Source: Synechococcus sp. AG-679-A04 (GTDB lineage Bacteria > Cyanobacteriota > Cyanobacteriia > PCC-6307 > Cyanobiaceae). Taken from it: a stretch of DNA of 64,000 bases. The notes below the pieces were generated by a model, which did not search any database, was not told the origin of the DNA, and saw only the letters and a list, made by a program, of their open reading frames with translations. Both the position numbers and the translations under genes were made by a program. The DNA is taken from assembly GCA_003210775.1 (NCBI GenBank), contig QCUI01000003.1, positions 1 through 64,000 on the forward strand, given 5' to 3'. Every line of letters begins with the position of its first letter. Position 1 is the first letter of the stretch. This document shows, piece after piece, positions 1 through 9,119 of this stretch.

Positions 1-336
1 GGTATGGCTAGCCTGAAACTCAAGCGCAAGATGTTCATTGATTGCCGAAGTATGCGATGACATCAAAAGAAAGCTGATAATTTTTTATAGACATCCAAGC
101 GCAGGTGAGCCCTAGAGCAAAGGTTAAAAACCGCGGCAATCGCTCCGCCTAAGTGACAAATGTTACGCGATATAGGCTGCAGCATCGGTGCTCTTTGTAT
201 GCACTGACTGTGATCCGAACTGAGACAACACAGTCAATCAACATCTACTTGAAAAAGCTCCTGAAAAGACGAGAAACCACGCAGGCCTGGTTCTTGGCCC
301 GGCCCGTCTTTTAATAGGTGGGTCTGGATCGTCCCC
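1..336. other. Non-coding leader upstream of accD
   Basis: No convincing gene was seen here. Frame 1 is open from the window edge to a TGA at 58-60 (18 residues after the first ATG), which could be the tail of an upstream gene. On the minus strand an ATG at 36-38 opens a frame that leaves the left edge. Neither can be judged from so little sequence. The rest is presumably the accD promoter and 5' leader. Confidence 0.4.
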
Positions 337-1218
337 GTGTCTCTTTTCGACTGGTTCGCTGATCGCCGCAAGGGTCAGTCCGTAGTCAAGGTTGCGCAGG
401 AGCCCGAAGAGGGGGATGGTCTCTGGAGCAAATGCCCTGAATGCTCCCAGGTGGTCTATCGCAAAGACCTTCTCGCCAACGCAAGCGTCTGCGGCAACTG
501 CAGTTATCACAACCGCATCTTCAGTGCTGAGCGAATCGCGATCATTGCTGACGAAGGAAGTTTTGAACCTCTCGACGAAGACCTGACTCCCACCGACCCA
601 CTCGGGTTCAAAGACCGACGCGCCTATGCCGATCGCCTACGAGAAACCCAAGCCAGCACAGGGCTTCGCGATGGAGTGATCACGGGACTCTGCCGGGTAG
701 ACGATATTCCGATGGCCCTTGCAGTCATGGATTTCCGTTTCATGGGGGGGTCTATGGGCTCGGTTGTGGGGGAGAAGATCACCCGTCTGATCGAAGCGGC
801 CACAGCCAAGCGCCTGCCCCTGCTGATCGTCTGCGCCTCAGGGGGTGCACGCATGCAAGAAGGCATGCTGAGCCTCATGCAGATGGCCAAGATTTCAGGA
901 GCCCTGGAACGCCATAGGGAAGCGGGTGTGCTTTACATGCCGCTGCTGACGCACCCCACCACCGGAGGCGTAACGGCGAGCTTCGCAATGCTCGGCGATT
1001 TAATCCTTGCCGAACCCAAGGCTCTGATCGGCTTTGCCGGTCGAAGAGTCATTGAACAGACCCTGAGGGAGAAGCTTCCAGACAACTTCCAGACGGCTGA
1101 ATACCTTCAAGAGCATGGGTTCGTTGACACAATTGTGCCGCGAACACAGTTCAAGAAAACCTTGGCGACTCTTTTAAACCTGCATGGCTGTCGTCCCGAG
1201 GTCGCCGTCGAGGCATGA
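337..1218 (+). CDS. accD: Acetyl-CoA carboxylase carboxyltransferase subunit beta
   Basis: AccD is the beta half of the carboxyltransferase that moves the carboxyl group from biotin-BCCP to acetyl-CoA, giving malonyl-CoA for fatty acid synthesis in the cytoplasm. The N-terminus carries the four-cysteine zinc finger typical of bacterial and plastid AccD (C33, C36, C52, C55). The crotonase-like core follows, with the glycine-rich stretches [24 protein letters not shown] and [15 protein letters not shown]. The 293 residues match the usual length. GTG at 337 is chosen because it gives the usual [11 protein letters not shown] start. The stop overlaps the next start (ATGA), so the downstream gene is probably translationally coupled. 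Confidence 0.96.
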   Translation: MSLFDWFADRRKGQSVVKVAQEPEEGDGLWSKCPECSQVVYRKDLLANASVCGNCSYHNRIFSAERIAIIADEGSFEPLDEDLTPTDPLGFKDRRAYADRLRETQASTGLRDGVITGLCRVDDIPMALAVMDFRFMGGSMGSVVGEKITRLIEAATAKRLPLLIVCASGGARMQEGMLSLMQMAKISGALERHREAGVLYMPLLTHPTTGGVTASFAMLGDLILAEPKALIGFAGRRVIEQTLREKLPDNFQTAEYLQEHGFVDTIVPRTQFKKTLATLLNLHGCRPEVAVEA

Positions 1219-1625
1219 ACAACAAACTGCTGAAACGAGTCGAACAGTGTTTGATATCAGCACTGTTGGCCATGGCACTGTTGGCTTTTCTGATCGTGGA
1301 ACCGGCGCAGCCGGTCTTCGCGGGTCCTGTTGATTGGCGTGAAGTGCCATCAACCGGCGAAGGGCAGCAGTGGTGGGACGCAGGAAGCGTCCGCAAAACA
1401 AGAGAGGGCAATGTGTCCGTTCTCAGTCGATACAGCCTGAAAACCGAGGATGAATCGCCCGCCCTCGGGACGCTTGTGGTGATGGAGATCGACTGTGATC
1501 AGTCGCTGTATCGAGACACTCAAAAGAACGGCCTGCCCCGCTTCAGAGCTGACTGGGAAGCGCCGGCCAAAGATGATCTGATCACCGAAGTCATTAAAGC
1601 CGTCTGCAGTTCCGAACTGATCTGA
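1215..1625 (+). CDS. Small secreted or membrane-anchored protein, adhesin-E-like
   Basis: A 136-residue protein with a hydrophobic N-terminal segment (about residues 11-33) ending in VFAGP, which looks like a signal peptide with a cleavable A-x-A-type site. The mature part has a tryptophan-rich start, alternating beta-type segments and two cysteines (in EIDCDQ and KAVCSS). The layout recalls the small surface-adhesin-E-type domain, but this is a resemblance only. It begins inside the accD stop codon, so the two genes are co-transcribed. A direct role in fatty acid synthesis is unlikely given the export signal. Confidence 0.7.
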   Translation: MNNKLLKRVEQCLISALLAMALLAFLIVEPAQPVFAGPVDWREVPSTGEGQQWWDAGSVRKTREGNVSVLSRYSLKTEDESPALGTLVVMEIDCDQSLYRDTQKNGLPRFRADWEAPAKDDLITEVIKAVCSSELI

Positions 1626-1657
1626 CCGCATCACCTTGATCCGCCGCCCGCTTCACC

Positions 1658-2737
1658 ATGGCTCCCAGTTCAACACCTCAGCGCCCGATTGGTGTTGCCA
1701 TCGCCGGCCTCGGCTTCGGCGAAGCGGTGCATCTGCCCGCGCTTCAGAACATTCCGGAGCTGGAACCTGTTGCTCTCTGGCACCGCAGTCAGGATCGACT
1801 GGATCTGGCTTGCAGCAATTCCGGGCTGAAGGGGTACAACTGCTGGGACTCACTCCTCGAAGATTCCCGAGTCGATGCAGTGATCATTGCCACACCACCG
1901 GCACCCCGTTATGAGCTGGCGTTGCGAGCTCTGAAGGCGGGCAAGCATCTGCTGCTTGAGAAGCCAGTCGCCCTGAATGCGCAAGAGGTGGCGGATCTAC
2001 AACGCGAAGCCATCGGTAGAGGTCTCAGCGTTGCCGTTGACTTCGAGTACAGGGCCGTTCCGTTGTTTCAGCAGGCTGCACGCCTTCTCGAGCAGGGAGC
2101 CGTGGGAATTCCCTGGCTCGTGAAACTGGATTGGTTGATGAGCAGTAGGGCCAACCCGCAACGAGGCTGGAACTGGTACTCGCAGGCAAGCCAGGGGGGA
2201 GGCGTTCTCGGAGCGCTTGGAACCCATGCCTTTGACACCTTGGCGTGGTTGATCGGTTCTGTTGGAGAACCACAGGCCATGACTCGCACCGCAATTGAAC
2301 AGCGGCCAGATTCCGAAGGCCGCAAGCGGCCCGTTGATGCTGACGACATCGCCCTGATCAATGTCGCCCTAGAGACCCATCAGGGTGGAAACGTCGCCGC
2401 ACAAATCGCACTGTCTTCGGTTGCCCGCAATGGACGTGGCTGCTGGATTGAGATCTACGGGTCAGAGGGCAGTCTTGTTCTCGGGAGTGAGAACCAGAAG
2501 GATTATGTGCATGGCTTTTCCCTCACCCTGCAACAAGGCGGAGAAGCGCCTCGCAATGTCCAACCGGATCAGGATCTGCGCTTCGCGACGACATGGAGTG
2601 ATGGACGCATAGCACCGGTCTCTCGTCTTCAGAGCTGGTGGGCGCAGAGCATCCAAAACGGACATCCGATGGTGCCTGGCCTTGCCGAAGGTCTCGCGAG
2701 CCAACAAGCCTGTGACGGGACATTGTCGTCAGACTGA
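1658..2737 (+). CDS. Gfo/Idh/MocA family NAD(P)-dependent oxidoreductase
   Basis: A 359-residue dehydrogenase of the glucose-fructose oxidoreductase/myo-inositol dehydrogenase family. The N-terminal Rossmann domain opens with GVAIAGLGFGEAVHLPAL (dinucleotide-binding glycines near residues 17-21). The family motif EKPVA lies at 101-105, where its lysine acts in catalysis and cofactor binding. The C-terminal beta-sheet domain contains GGGVLGALGTHAFDTLAWL, with a histidine at the position usual for substrate binding. The substrate cannot be read from sequence; family members oxidise sugars, inositols or biliverdin. It sits 32 bases after the small secreted protein on the same strand. Confidence 0.88.
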   Translation: MAPSSTPQRPIGVAIAGLGFGEAVHLPALQNIPELEPVALWHRSQDRLDLACSNSGLKGYNCWDSLLEDSRVDAVIIATPPAPRYELALRALKAGKHLLLEKPVALNAQEVADLQREAIGRGLSVAVDFEYRAVPLFQQAARLLEQGAVGIPWLVKLDWLMSSRANPQRGWNWYSQASQGGGVLGALGTHAFDTLAWLIGSVGEPQAMTRTAIEQRPDSEGRKRPVDADDIALINVALETHQGGNVAAQIALSSVARNGRGCWIEIYGSEGSLVLGSENQKDYVHGFSLTLQQGGEAPRNVQPDQDLRFATTWSDGRIAPVSRLQSWWAQSIQNGHPMVPGLAEGLASQQACDGTLSSD

Positions 2738-2853
2738 CCCAGACAACGAATCACATGCATTCAACTTCGTATCAACGTTGACGGGCTTGAGTGACTTTGA
2801 ATATGCCACACAATCACGAAATAGCTTTAATAATTATAAATTTTATTTGATCA

Positions 2854-3603
2854 ATGATCAAAACAGCAACGTGTTTTGCAGCACTTCTTCTAACAGCAGC
2901 GTGCTCATCTGGATCGGTCAGCGAGGATTCTTCCAAGGAACAAGTGTCCGCAGACAGAAGTGGTGTCGAAGCCTATGAACAAAACGACACCACTCTTTCC
3001 GGTGAGCAGAACAACAAGGATTTTGTCAACAAACTCGACGACAAAGCTCTTCTCAGCGCACTGAGGGATGGCGGTCATGTCATTTACCTCCGGCACACTA
3101 AAACCGTCAAAGATTGGGGTGACCAGGTCAGCCCTGCACTGGATCTCAACGACTGCAACACCCAGCGTCGCCTGAGTACCGAAGGCAAGGCTGATGCCAA
3201 AGTGATCGGAGAAGGTATTAAGGCCGCAGGCATTCCCGTCGGAGATGTCATCTCAAGCGACTACTGCCGTGCATACAACACAGCTGATCTAGCTTTCGGC
3301 ACCTACACCAAGAATTCAAAACTGAACTTCCTGCCCTGTGTTGAGTGCACTCCGGAGGACTACAAAGAATATGCGGCGCGCGTTTCTCCTTTAATGTCCG
3401 CGAAGCCTGAAGCTGGAAAAAACACGTTTCTCGTTGGACATGATGATCCGTTCCAGGGAGTGACAATGCCTGTCGTTCCAACTGAAGGTATTTATCCCGC
3501 ACCGATGGGTGTTGCCTACGTTGCCAAACCCCTCGGTGATGGCAAGTTCGAGCTGGTCGCCAAGGTCAATCCCAATCAGTGGCAATCTCTCGCTCAGGAC
3601 TGA
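2854..3603 (+). CDS. Histidine phosphatase superfamily lipoprotein
   Basis: A 249-residue exported protein. The N-terminus is a lipoprotein signal with the lipobox LTAAC (C17), followed by a polar, serine/glutamate-rich linker. The histidine-phosphatase core begins with VIYLRHTKT (R80, H81 as the nucleophile), and the second catalytic histidine is in FLVGHDDPF (H196). The usual RHG is RHT here, as in other divergent secreted members. It probably removes phosphate from an extracytoplasmic substrate. It is transcribed alone, with an AT-rich leader and a strong terminator 38 bases after the stop. Confidence 0.85.
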   Translation: MIKTATCFAALLLTAACSSGSVSEDSSKEQVSADRSGVEAYEQNDTTLSGEQNNKDFVNKLDDKALLSALRDGGHVIYLRHTKTVKDWGDQVSPALDLNDCNTQRRLSTEGKADAKVIGEGIKAAGIPVGDVISSDYCRAYNTADLAFGTYTKNSKLNFLPCVECTPEDYKEYAARVSPLMSAKPEAGKNTFLVGHDDPFQGVTMPVVPTEGIYPAPMGVAYVAKPLGDGKFELVAKVNPNQWQSLAQD

Positions 3604-3640
3604 ATCAACCTCGTCTTGATTGAGACCTCATTTTTTCAGG

Positions 3641-3669
3641 GCTGACACCTCACGGTGTCAGCTTTTTTT
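3641..3669 (+). terminator. Rho-independent terminator of the phosphatase gene
   Basis: A perfect 9-bp stem (GCTGACACC / GGTGTCAGC) with a TCAC loop is followed directly by seven T residues. Confidence 0.93.
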
Positions 3670-3790
3670 ATGCAGGTGACCGTCAGCAGCAGCCGATCTC
3701 TCCGGTGAACTGAGATTGCCTGCCATCACCCCTAACAGTGACCTGAGATCGACTAGCCCAGCCAAAGCCTTAAAGCAACACCCAAGGCCG

Positions 3791-3904
3791 CGAAGAATCA
3801 AATGATGCGCGAGTTGCGTAGCAAATCTTACTCAAGGGTGTAAACAGAGAGGCTTGGGCATCCTTCTGGACCCCGAGACTCTCTCAATTCCGAAGAATCA
3901 AATG
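3791..3904 (+). repeat. 14-base direct repeat with copies exactly 100 bases apart
   Basis: CGAAGAATCAAATG occurs at 3791-3804 and again at 3891-3904. The second copy ends in the ATG start codon of the class I aldolase. The first copy also ends in an ATG, which opens a 13-codon frame (3802-3843) closed by TAA. The repeat may mark a small duplication of the translation-initiation region. Confidence 0.85.
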
Positions 3905-4969
3905 GCACTGTCTGATTATTCCTCCGAACTGATTGCAACCGCACAATCTCTCGCCTCACCTGGCAAAGGGATTCTCGCTGTGGATGAATCCACCAAGACC
4001 GTTGGCAAGCGCCTGGGCTCCATCGGAGTTGAGAACACCGAAGCCAATCGCCAGGCCTACCGCGGGATGCTCTTCACAGCAGCTGGTCTCGGAGACTTCA
4101 TCAGCGGAGCCATTCTTTACGAAGAGACCCTGTTCCAGAACCATGCCGACGGCGAGTCCATGGTGAGCAAGCTTGGGAAGCTGGGCATTATTCCCGGCAT
4201 CAAGGTCGACAAGGGACTCCGCCCACTCGTAGGCGCAGGCTCGGTTGAAACCCTTTGCACCGGCCTGGACGGGCTGGTCGAGCGTGCCGCTGACTATTAC
4301 GCCCAGGGAGCACGTTTCGCAAAATGGCGCGCTGTTCTGCAGATCACAGCTGACGGCTGCCCCTCTGCACTGTCTGTTCGGGAGAACGCCTGGGGACTGG
4401 CTCGTTATGCACGCTCAGTCCAGGAATCTGGTCTGGTGCCTATTGTGGAGCCAGAGATCCTGATGGATGGTGATCACACCATCGAAACCACTGCCCGAAT
4501 TCAGGAGCATGTGATCCAAGAGGTCTACAACGCCTGCCAGGCCAACGGTGTTCTGCTCGAGGGAACCCTGCTGAAGCCATCGATGACCGTGCAGGGAGCC
4601 GACTGTTCCGAGAAGGCCGATCCAGCCAAAGTTGCTGCAATGACTGTACGTACCCTGGAGCGCAGCGTCCCCGCAAGCGTTCCCGGCATCGTCTTCCTCT
4701 CCGGCGGCCTGAGCGAAGAAGCCGCTTCGGTTTACCTCAACAACATGAACACCATTGAGCGCAAAGCGAAATGGAATCTTGGATTCTCCTACGGAAGGGC
4801 ACTGCAGCACTCCTGCCTGAAAGGATGGGCTGGCACAAATCTGGAGGCTGGCCAGAAAGCACTGCTGGCTCGCGCTCAAGCCAACTCTGAAGCCTCACTC
4901 GGCCGCTATGTGCCCGGCTCACAGCCCTCATCCGACGAGCAACTGTTCGTAGCCGGCTACACCTACTGA
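3902..4969 (+). CDS. Fructose-bisphosphate aldolase, class I
   Basis: A Schiff-base aldolase that interconverts fructose 1,6-bisphosphate with dihydroxyacetone phosphate and glyceraldehyde 3-phosphate; class I enzymes also act on sedoheptulose 1,7-bisphosphate. The protein is of the plant/animal type, 355 residues. GILAVDEST is near residues 23-31, and LLEGTLLKPSM holds the Schiff-base lysine (K225). IVFLSGGLSEE and the C-terminal tyrosine (VAGYTY) are also typical. The ATG at 3902 is preferred over an in-frame TTG at 3854 because homologues begin close to MALSDYSSEL. It lies directly upstream of a class II aldolase. Having both classes is known in cyanobacteria; side-by-side placement is notable. 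Confidence 0.94.
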   Translation: MALSDYSSELIATAQSLASPGKGILAVDESTKTVGKRLGSIGVENTEANRQAYRGMLFTAAGLGDFISGAILYEETLFQNHADGESMVSKLGKLGIIPGIKVDKGLRPLVGAGSVETLCTGLDGLVERAADYYAQGARFAKWRAVLQITADGCPSALSVRENAWGLARYARSVQESGLVPIVEPEILMDGDHTIETTARIQEHVIQEVYNACQANGVLLEGTLLKPSMTVQGADCSEKADPAKVAAMTVRTLERSVPASVPGIVFLSGGLSEEAASVYLNNMNTIERKAKWNLGFSYGRALQHSCLKGWAGTNLEAGQKALLARAQANSEASLGRYVPGSQPSSDEQLFVAGYTY

Positions 4970-5048
4970 TCCACCATCACGCACAGCCTGACTCCACTTG
5001 CGAAACAGGCGTGCGTGACAAATCGAACACCACTCAGGTAAAGTCTCG

Positions 5049-5083
5049 GCCCTACGGACCTTTTTGTCCGATAGGGCTTTTTT
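5049..5083 (+). terminator. Terminator or attenuator hairpin just before the class II aldolase start
   Basis: An 11-bp GC-rich stem (GCCCTACGGAC / GTCCGATAGGGC, one bulged A) with a CTTTTT loop is followed by six T residues. It ends 13 bases before the ATG of the class II aldolase. It is therefore either the terminator of the class I gene, leaving almost no room for a downstream promoter, or a leader attenuator. Confidence 0.88.
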
Positions 5084-5096
5084 CTGGACTTTCTCT

Positions 5097-6170
5097 ATGG
5101 CGCTCGTTCCGCTTCGGCTTCTGCTCGATCACGCTGCCGAAAACGGCTACGGCATCCCTGCATTCAATGTCAACAACCTCGAGCAGGTGCAGGCAATCAT
5201 GGAAGCGGCAGACGAGACCGACAGTCCGGTCATCCTGCAGGCTTCCCGTGGTGCTCGCAACTATGCAGGTGAGATATTTCTGCGCCACCTGATCCTGGCC
5301 GCCACCGAAACCTATCCCCACATCCCCGTGGTGATGCATCAGGACCATGGCAATGCTCCTGATACCTGCTACTCGGCAGCAATCAATGGATTCACCTCCG
5401 TGATGATGGATGGATCCCTGGAAGCTGACGCCAAAACACCCGCCAGTTACGACTACAACGTTGCTGTCACTAAACAGGTTGTTGATTTCGCCCACTCCGT
5501 CGGCGTCAGTGTCGAAGGTGAGCTGGGATGCCTTGGCTCACTGGAAACCGGAAAAGGCGAAGCTGAAGATGGCCATGGCTTCGAAGGTGAGCTCTCCATG
5601 GACATGCTGCTAACGGATCCTGCAGAAGCTGCAGATTTCGTGGCCAAAACCAAGTGCGATGCCCTAGCTATCGCGATCGGTACCAGTCATGGGGCTTACA
5701 AGTTCACTCGCAAACCCACCGGTGAAGTGCTGGCGATCAGCCGAATCGCTGAAATACACAAAGCCATACCCAACACTCACCTTGTGATGCATGGATCCTC
5801 TTCAGTGCCCCAAGAGTGGCTGGAGATGATCAACAAGCATGGTGGTTCCATTCCTGAAACCTATGGGGTCCCTGTGGAGGAAATCCAGGAAGGGATTCGC
5901 AACGGTGTTCGCAAAGTGAACATCGATACGGACAATCGTCTTGCCTTCACTGCGGCAGTGCGAGAAGCGGCAATGGCTGATCCAGCCAATTTTGATCCCC
6001 GCCATTTCAACAAGCCAGCTCGCAAATACATGAAGCAGGTCTGCCTCGACCGCTATCAGCAGTTCTGGGCGGCAGGCAACGCCAGCAAGATCCAACAGCA
6101 AAGCATCACTTACTACGCCGGCCTCTACGCCAAGGGCGCACTGGATCCAAAAGCTGCTGTTGCTGTCTGA
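5097..6170 (+). CDS. fba: Fructose-bisphosphate aldolase, class II (Calvin-cycle subtype)
   Basis: The zinc-dependent aldolase for glycolysis/gluconeogenesis and the Calvin cycle. Metal-binding and catalytic motifs are visible: VVMHQDHG (81-85 region), [31 protein letters not shown] and [11 protein letters not shown]. The 357-residue length fits the cyanobacterial/proteobacterial CbbA-type enzyme. The ATG at 5097 is chosen because homologues start MALVPLR; a longer frame from 5064 would run through the terminator hairpin. A clear terminator follows at 6198. Confidence 0.96.
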   Translation: MALVPLRLLLDHAAENGYGIPAFNVNNLEQVQAIMEAADETDSPVILQASRGARNYAGEIFLRHLILAATETYPHIPVVMHQDHGNAPDTCYSAAINGFTSVMMDGSLEADAKTPASYDYNVAVTKQVVDFAHSVGVSVEGELGCLGSLETGKGEAEDGHGFEGELSMDMLLTDPAEAADFVAKTKCDALAIAIGTSHGAYKFTRKPTGEVLAISRIAEIHKAIPNTHLVMHGSSSVPQEWLEMINKHGGSIPETYGVPVEEIQEGIRNGVRKVNIDTDNRLAFTAAVREAAMADPANFDPRHFNKPARKYMKQVCLDRYQQFWAAGNASKIQQQSITYYAGLYAKGALDPKAAVAV

Positions 6171-6197
6171 TCAACTTGATCGCAGAACTTGCAACAC

Positions 6198-6223
6198 AAA
6201 AGGGCCTTGCGGCCCTTTTTTTT
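6198..6223 (+). terminator. Rho-independent terminator of the class II aldolase
   Basis: AAAAGGGCC, a TTGC loop and GGCCC followed by eight T residues form a classic short GC stem with a U-tract, 27 bases after the stop codon. Confidence 0.93.
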
Positions 6224-6445
6224 GACTTTTCATCAAAGACTTCAAATCTTCACAGACGAATTGAGCTCCCATCAATTCCCATCTCTTTAACGAAAGAGTG
6301 ATTGCGCAATACAAACAAGGGCAGCACTCAATTAATGAAGATGCTTACTTCATCTGATTCAATCAAACGATCACCCATGAGCCAAGAGAGAGAAGAGCTC
6401 ATAGCGAAGAGAGATCTACTATAGAAATCCTGTGATCAGTTTCGA

Positions 6446-7126
6446 ATGGACGGGGCTCACATTCAAATTTCGCCCGTTCGGCGGCGATCATTCGATCGTT
6501 TGATCAATTTCACCGATGCTGTCGTAGCGATCGCTATTACCCTTCAGCTGCTTCCACTGGTTGACATTAAAGCGACAGACGGAGAGTCGGTATGGAAACT
6601 TGTCAGCGAAAACTCATCTCAGATATTTGCATTTTGGTTTACCTTTTTAATCCTTTCTGTGCTGTGGCTTAAGCACAATCAAATCTTCAATTCGATGAGA
6701 GCCTTTGACGGAACAATTTTCTGGTTAAATTCATTGTGGATGGCCTTGATTGTTTTTCTTCCCTGGCCTACAGCACTCTATGGTTCGTTAAACGATGGAC
6801 AACTGAATGAAATCCAGGGGATTGGCCTCCTTTACTGGTGGACTCTTGCACTAATCAGCGGCGTTGGATGGCTCGTTGCTATCCATGCCTGGCAAAAGCC
6901 TGAACTGCTAGAGGAGTCGGCCATCCTGGAGCGTCATGAAGGCTCAGGACTCAAAAAATATCGTGGAGCAAGCTTCGTTTCCGCATTTCTATTAATTGGC
7001 CTTGCCGCAGAATTTTCACCTCAGCTGGTGCCTTATCTGAGTCTGGGAATGATTCCAATGGACTTGTTGTTGAGGAAAAAAACAGGAGGCAAAACGCGAA
7101 GGAATCAAGCAGGCAACAGCCGCTAA
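6446..7126 (+). CDS. TMEM175-like (DUF1211) membrane protein, putative potassium channel
   Basis: A 226-residue integral membrane protein with about six hydrophobic segments. The first carries RLINFTDAVVAIAITLQLL, close to the R-x(3)-F-S-D-A hallmark of the TMEM175/DUF1211 family, whose bacterial members form potassium-selective channels. The usual serine is threonine here. Acidic and basic residues cluster in the loop before the last segment and at the basic C-terminus. The gene is more AT-rich than its neighbours and stands alone, converging on the S66 peptidase gene 10 bases away. Confidence 0.82.
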   Translation: MDGAHIQISPVRRRSFDRLINFTDAVVAIAITLQLLPLVDIKATDGESVWKLVSENSSQIFAFWFTFLILSVLWLKHNQIFNSMRAFDGTIFWLNSLWMALIVFLPWPTALYGSLNDGQLNEIQGIGLLYWWTLALISGVGWLVAIHAWQKPELLEESAILERHEGSGLKKYRGASFVSAFLLIGLAAEFSPQLVPYLSLGMIPMDLLLRKKTGGKTRRNQAGNSR

Positions 7127-7136
7127 AAGAAGTCCT

Positions 7137-8111
7137 TCAGGCCTGCAGTGTGAGTTGTCCTGATGATGCATCGAGCAACGCCTCGCGTCCTAATGGGAGT
7201 GCGCGGTTCGGCAGACCGTGTCCAAGCGGAAGGTCCATCACCAGAGGAGCGCCGAGATCACCTAGACGTTCCTGAAGGATTTCGGCCATGGAGAAATCGC
7301 CAGGAAGCACGTCGTCTTCTTTCCAGCTGAAGCGGCCACAGGCCACTCCGGCCAATCCCGTGAATAGACCAGTGCTGCGCCACTGAGTGAGCATTCGATC
7401 CACTCGATAGGGCGCCTCGCCCACATCCTCCAGCACCAGAATCGCTCCCTTGAGCGAGGGGAACCAACGGGTCCCAATCAGATGGGTGGCAACCGTGAGG
7501 TTCGTGACGACCAGGCGCCCCCTGGCCATGCCATCGCGTAATCCTCGTCCTTGCAGAGGTTGCGTCGGTCGTCCGCTCAGCAGGTCAACCGTGCGTTGCC
7601 ACTGATCCTCCACTCCCCAGGCGGAACCATGAATGGCTCCCAGTAGACCGGCCTGCCACTGGGCGAGCAACAAGGCACTGCTGTCAGAAAACCCCAAAGA
7701 CCAGAAGGGGCGATCGGGAAAATGCAGCCCAGACTCCAGCACACGCGCGGCACCCCAGCCACCTCCCACATAAACCACACCATCGAGAGTGGGGTCGTTC
7801 CAGGCCTCCTCGATTGATGCACGCCGCTGAGCATCAGTAGCAGAAAACCATTGCCACTGACCTCTGACGCTCTCTGGAATTTCAAGACTCCATCCCTGGG
7901 CGGCGCAACGCTGCACCAATGGCGTGAAATCCGTTTCGGGATCCATCCAGGTGCCTGGATTAATGGCTCTCAGCCGTGAACCACGACGTAGTGGAGACAC
8001 TGGCCGCGGTTGACGTGGCCTGGAAGCGGCTTTGGCATGGCCTCCAGACCAGGACGCAGCAACTCCAGAGCCGGCGGCGAGAGCCAGCGCCAGAAGAGAA
8101 CGACGACGCAT
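7137..8111 (-). CDS. S66 family LD-carboxypeptidase-like protein with twin-arginine signal
   Basis: A 324-residue member of peptidase family S66 (LD-carboxypeptidase / MccF). Family enzymes cut the L-Lys/DAP-D-Ala bond of murein tetrapeptides during recycling, or cleave microcin-type acyl adenylates. The nucleophilic serine is in SLGFSDSSALL (about residues 139-147). The charge-relay glutamate is probably in LVLEDVGEAPYRVDRML, and the histidine in LGHGLPNRALPLG. The N-terminus MRRRSLLALALAAGSG followed by a hydrophobic stretch resembles a Tat signal, whereas E. coli LdcA is cytoplasmic. The start is 3 bases from the purQ stop, suggesting co-transcription with purS-purQ. Confidence 0.85.
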   Translation of the reverse strand: MRRRSLLALALAAGSGVAASWSGGHAKAASRPRQPRPVSPLRRGSRLRAINPGTWMDPETDFTPLVQRCAAQGWSLEIPESVRGQWQWFSATDAQRRASIEEAWNDPTLDGVVYVGGGWGAARVLESGLHFPDRPFWSLGFSDSSALLLAQWQAGLLGAIHGSAWGVEDQWQRTVDLLSGRPTQPLQGRGLRDGMARGRLVVTNLTVATHLIGTRWFPSLKGAILVLEDVGEAPYRVDRMLTQWRSTGLFTGLAGVACGRFSWKEDDVLPGDFSMAEILQERLGDLGAPLVMDLPLGHGLPNRALPLGREALLDASSGQLTLQA

Positions 8112-8114
8112 GGA

Positions 8115-8768
8115 TCAGGAGAGCAGCGCTTCCAGGATGGCGCGACCTGCAGTGCCTCCTGTCTGTTGATCACAGGCGCGCTCAGGATGAGGCATCAGTC
8201 CGAGCACCGAACCCGTGGCATTCGTGATGCCGGCAATATCGGAGACGGATCCATTGGGGTTTGCGCAGTACTGCAAAGCGATGGCGTCATCATCCTGAAG
8301 CTGCTTGAGCGTGTCATCACTGCATTGGTAGCGCCCTTCTCCATGGGCAATCGGCAGGAAGAACTGACTTCCACGGGCACGGGAAGACAGCCATGGCGAG
8401 CGATCACTCACCACAGAGAGAGCGGTGTCCTCACAGATGAAATGAAGATCGCGGTTGCGGGTGAGCGCTCCAGGAAGAAGGCCTAATTCTGTTAACACCT
8501 GGAAACCATTGCAGATGCCCAAAACCCTTCCACCGGATGAGGCGAAACTGAGCAGTGATTCAAGGACCGGAGCAAACCTGGCGATCGCACCGCAGCGCAG
8601 ATAGTCGCCATAACTGAATCCACCGGGAAGAACAACCGCATCAAGGCCGCTCAGATCCCGATCCTCGTGCCACAGGTAACGCGTTGGCATCCCCAGGCAG
8701 CCCTCGGTCGCCCAGCGAACATCACGGTCGCAGTTCGACCCCGGGAAAACGACAACCCCGATGGTCAT
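8115..8768 (-). CDS. purQ: Phosphoribosylformylglycinamidine synthase, glutaminase subunit PurQ
   Basis: PurQ releases ammonia from glutamine for FGAM synthesis, step four of purine synthesis, in complex with PurL and PurS. The class I amidotransferase triad is visible: the nucleophile C86 in LGICNGFQ and the His/Glu pair in [23 protein letters not shown] is the PurQ-typical oxyanion region. The 217 residues are normal. The ATG overlaps the purS stop by four bases, so the two are translationally coupled. Confidence 0.96.
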   Translation of the reverse strand: MTIGVVVFPGSNCDRDVRWATEGCLGMPTRYLWHEDRDLSGLDAVVLPGGFSYGDYLRCGAIARFAPVLESLLSFASSGGRVLGICNGFQVLTELGLLPGALTRNRDLHFICEDTALSVVSDRSPWLSSRARGSQFFLPIAHGEGRYQCSDDTLKQLQDDDAIALQYCANPNGSVSDIAGITNATGSVLGLMPHPERACDQQTGGTAGRAILEALLS

Positions 8769-9019
8769 GACTGGGTCAACTCAAGAGTCCAGTTCTCGAT
8801 CACAGGATTGGCAAGCAGCCGATCACTGAGCAGCTCCAGGTTTCGCCGTGCTTCCGCCTCGTCCGATGCCTCCAGCTCCAGTTCCACGGCTTTGCCGATG
8901 CGCAGTCGCTCCACACCATCCACACCGAGACGGGACGCAGCAGCCCTGGCAGCCTCACCGGCAGGGTCGAGAACCGATGGGCGCAGGTGCACCAGAACGC
9001 GGGCTTGGTAACGCGGCAC
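8765..9019 (-). CDS. purS: Phosphoribosylformylglycinamidine synthase subunit PurS
   Basis: PurS is the small third subunit that bridges PurQ and PurL in the FGAM synthase of cyanobacteria and Gram-positives. The 84-residue product shows the family pattern: [17 protein letters not shown], then the [17 protein letters not shown] core and a C-terminal [15 protein letters not shown] at 9019 is used because it gives the normal length and an MPRYQARV-type start; the open frame extends further upstream without support. The stop overlaps the purQ start. Confidence 0.92.
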   Translation of the reverse strand: MPRYQARVLVHLRPSVLDPAGEAARAAASRLGVDGVERLRIGKAVELELEASDEAEARRNLELLSDRLLANPVIENWTLELTQS

Positions 9020-9119
9020 GGGCTCTGAGCGGCAATTGTTAAATATTGACAGGCCAGGGTCCCGCATTCGTTCAACCAAATGCAGGTTGAAAAAAGACCC
9101 TTGCTGCGAAGGTCAGTCC

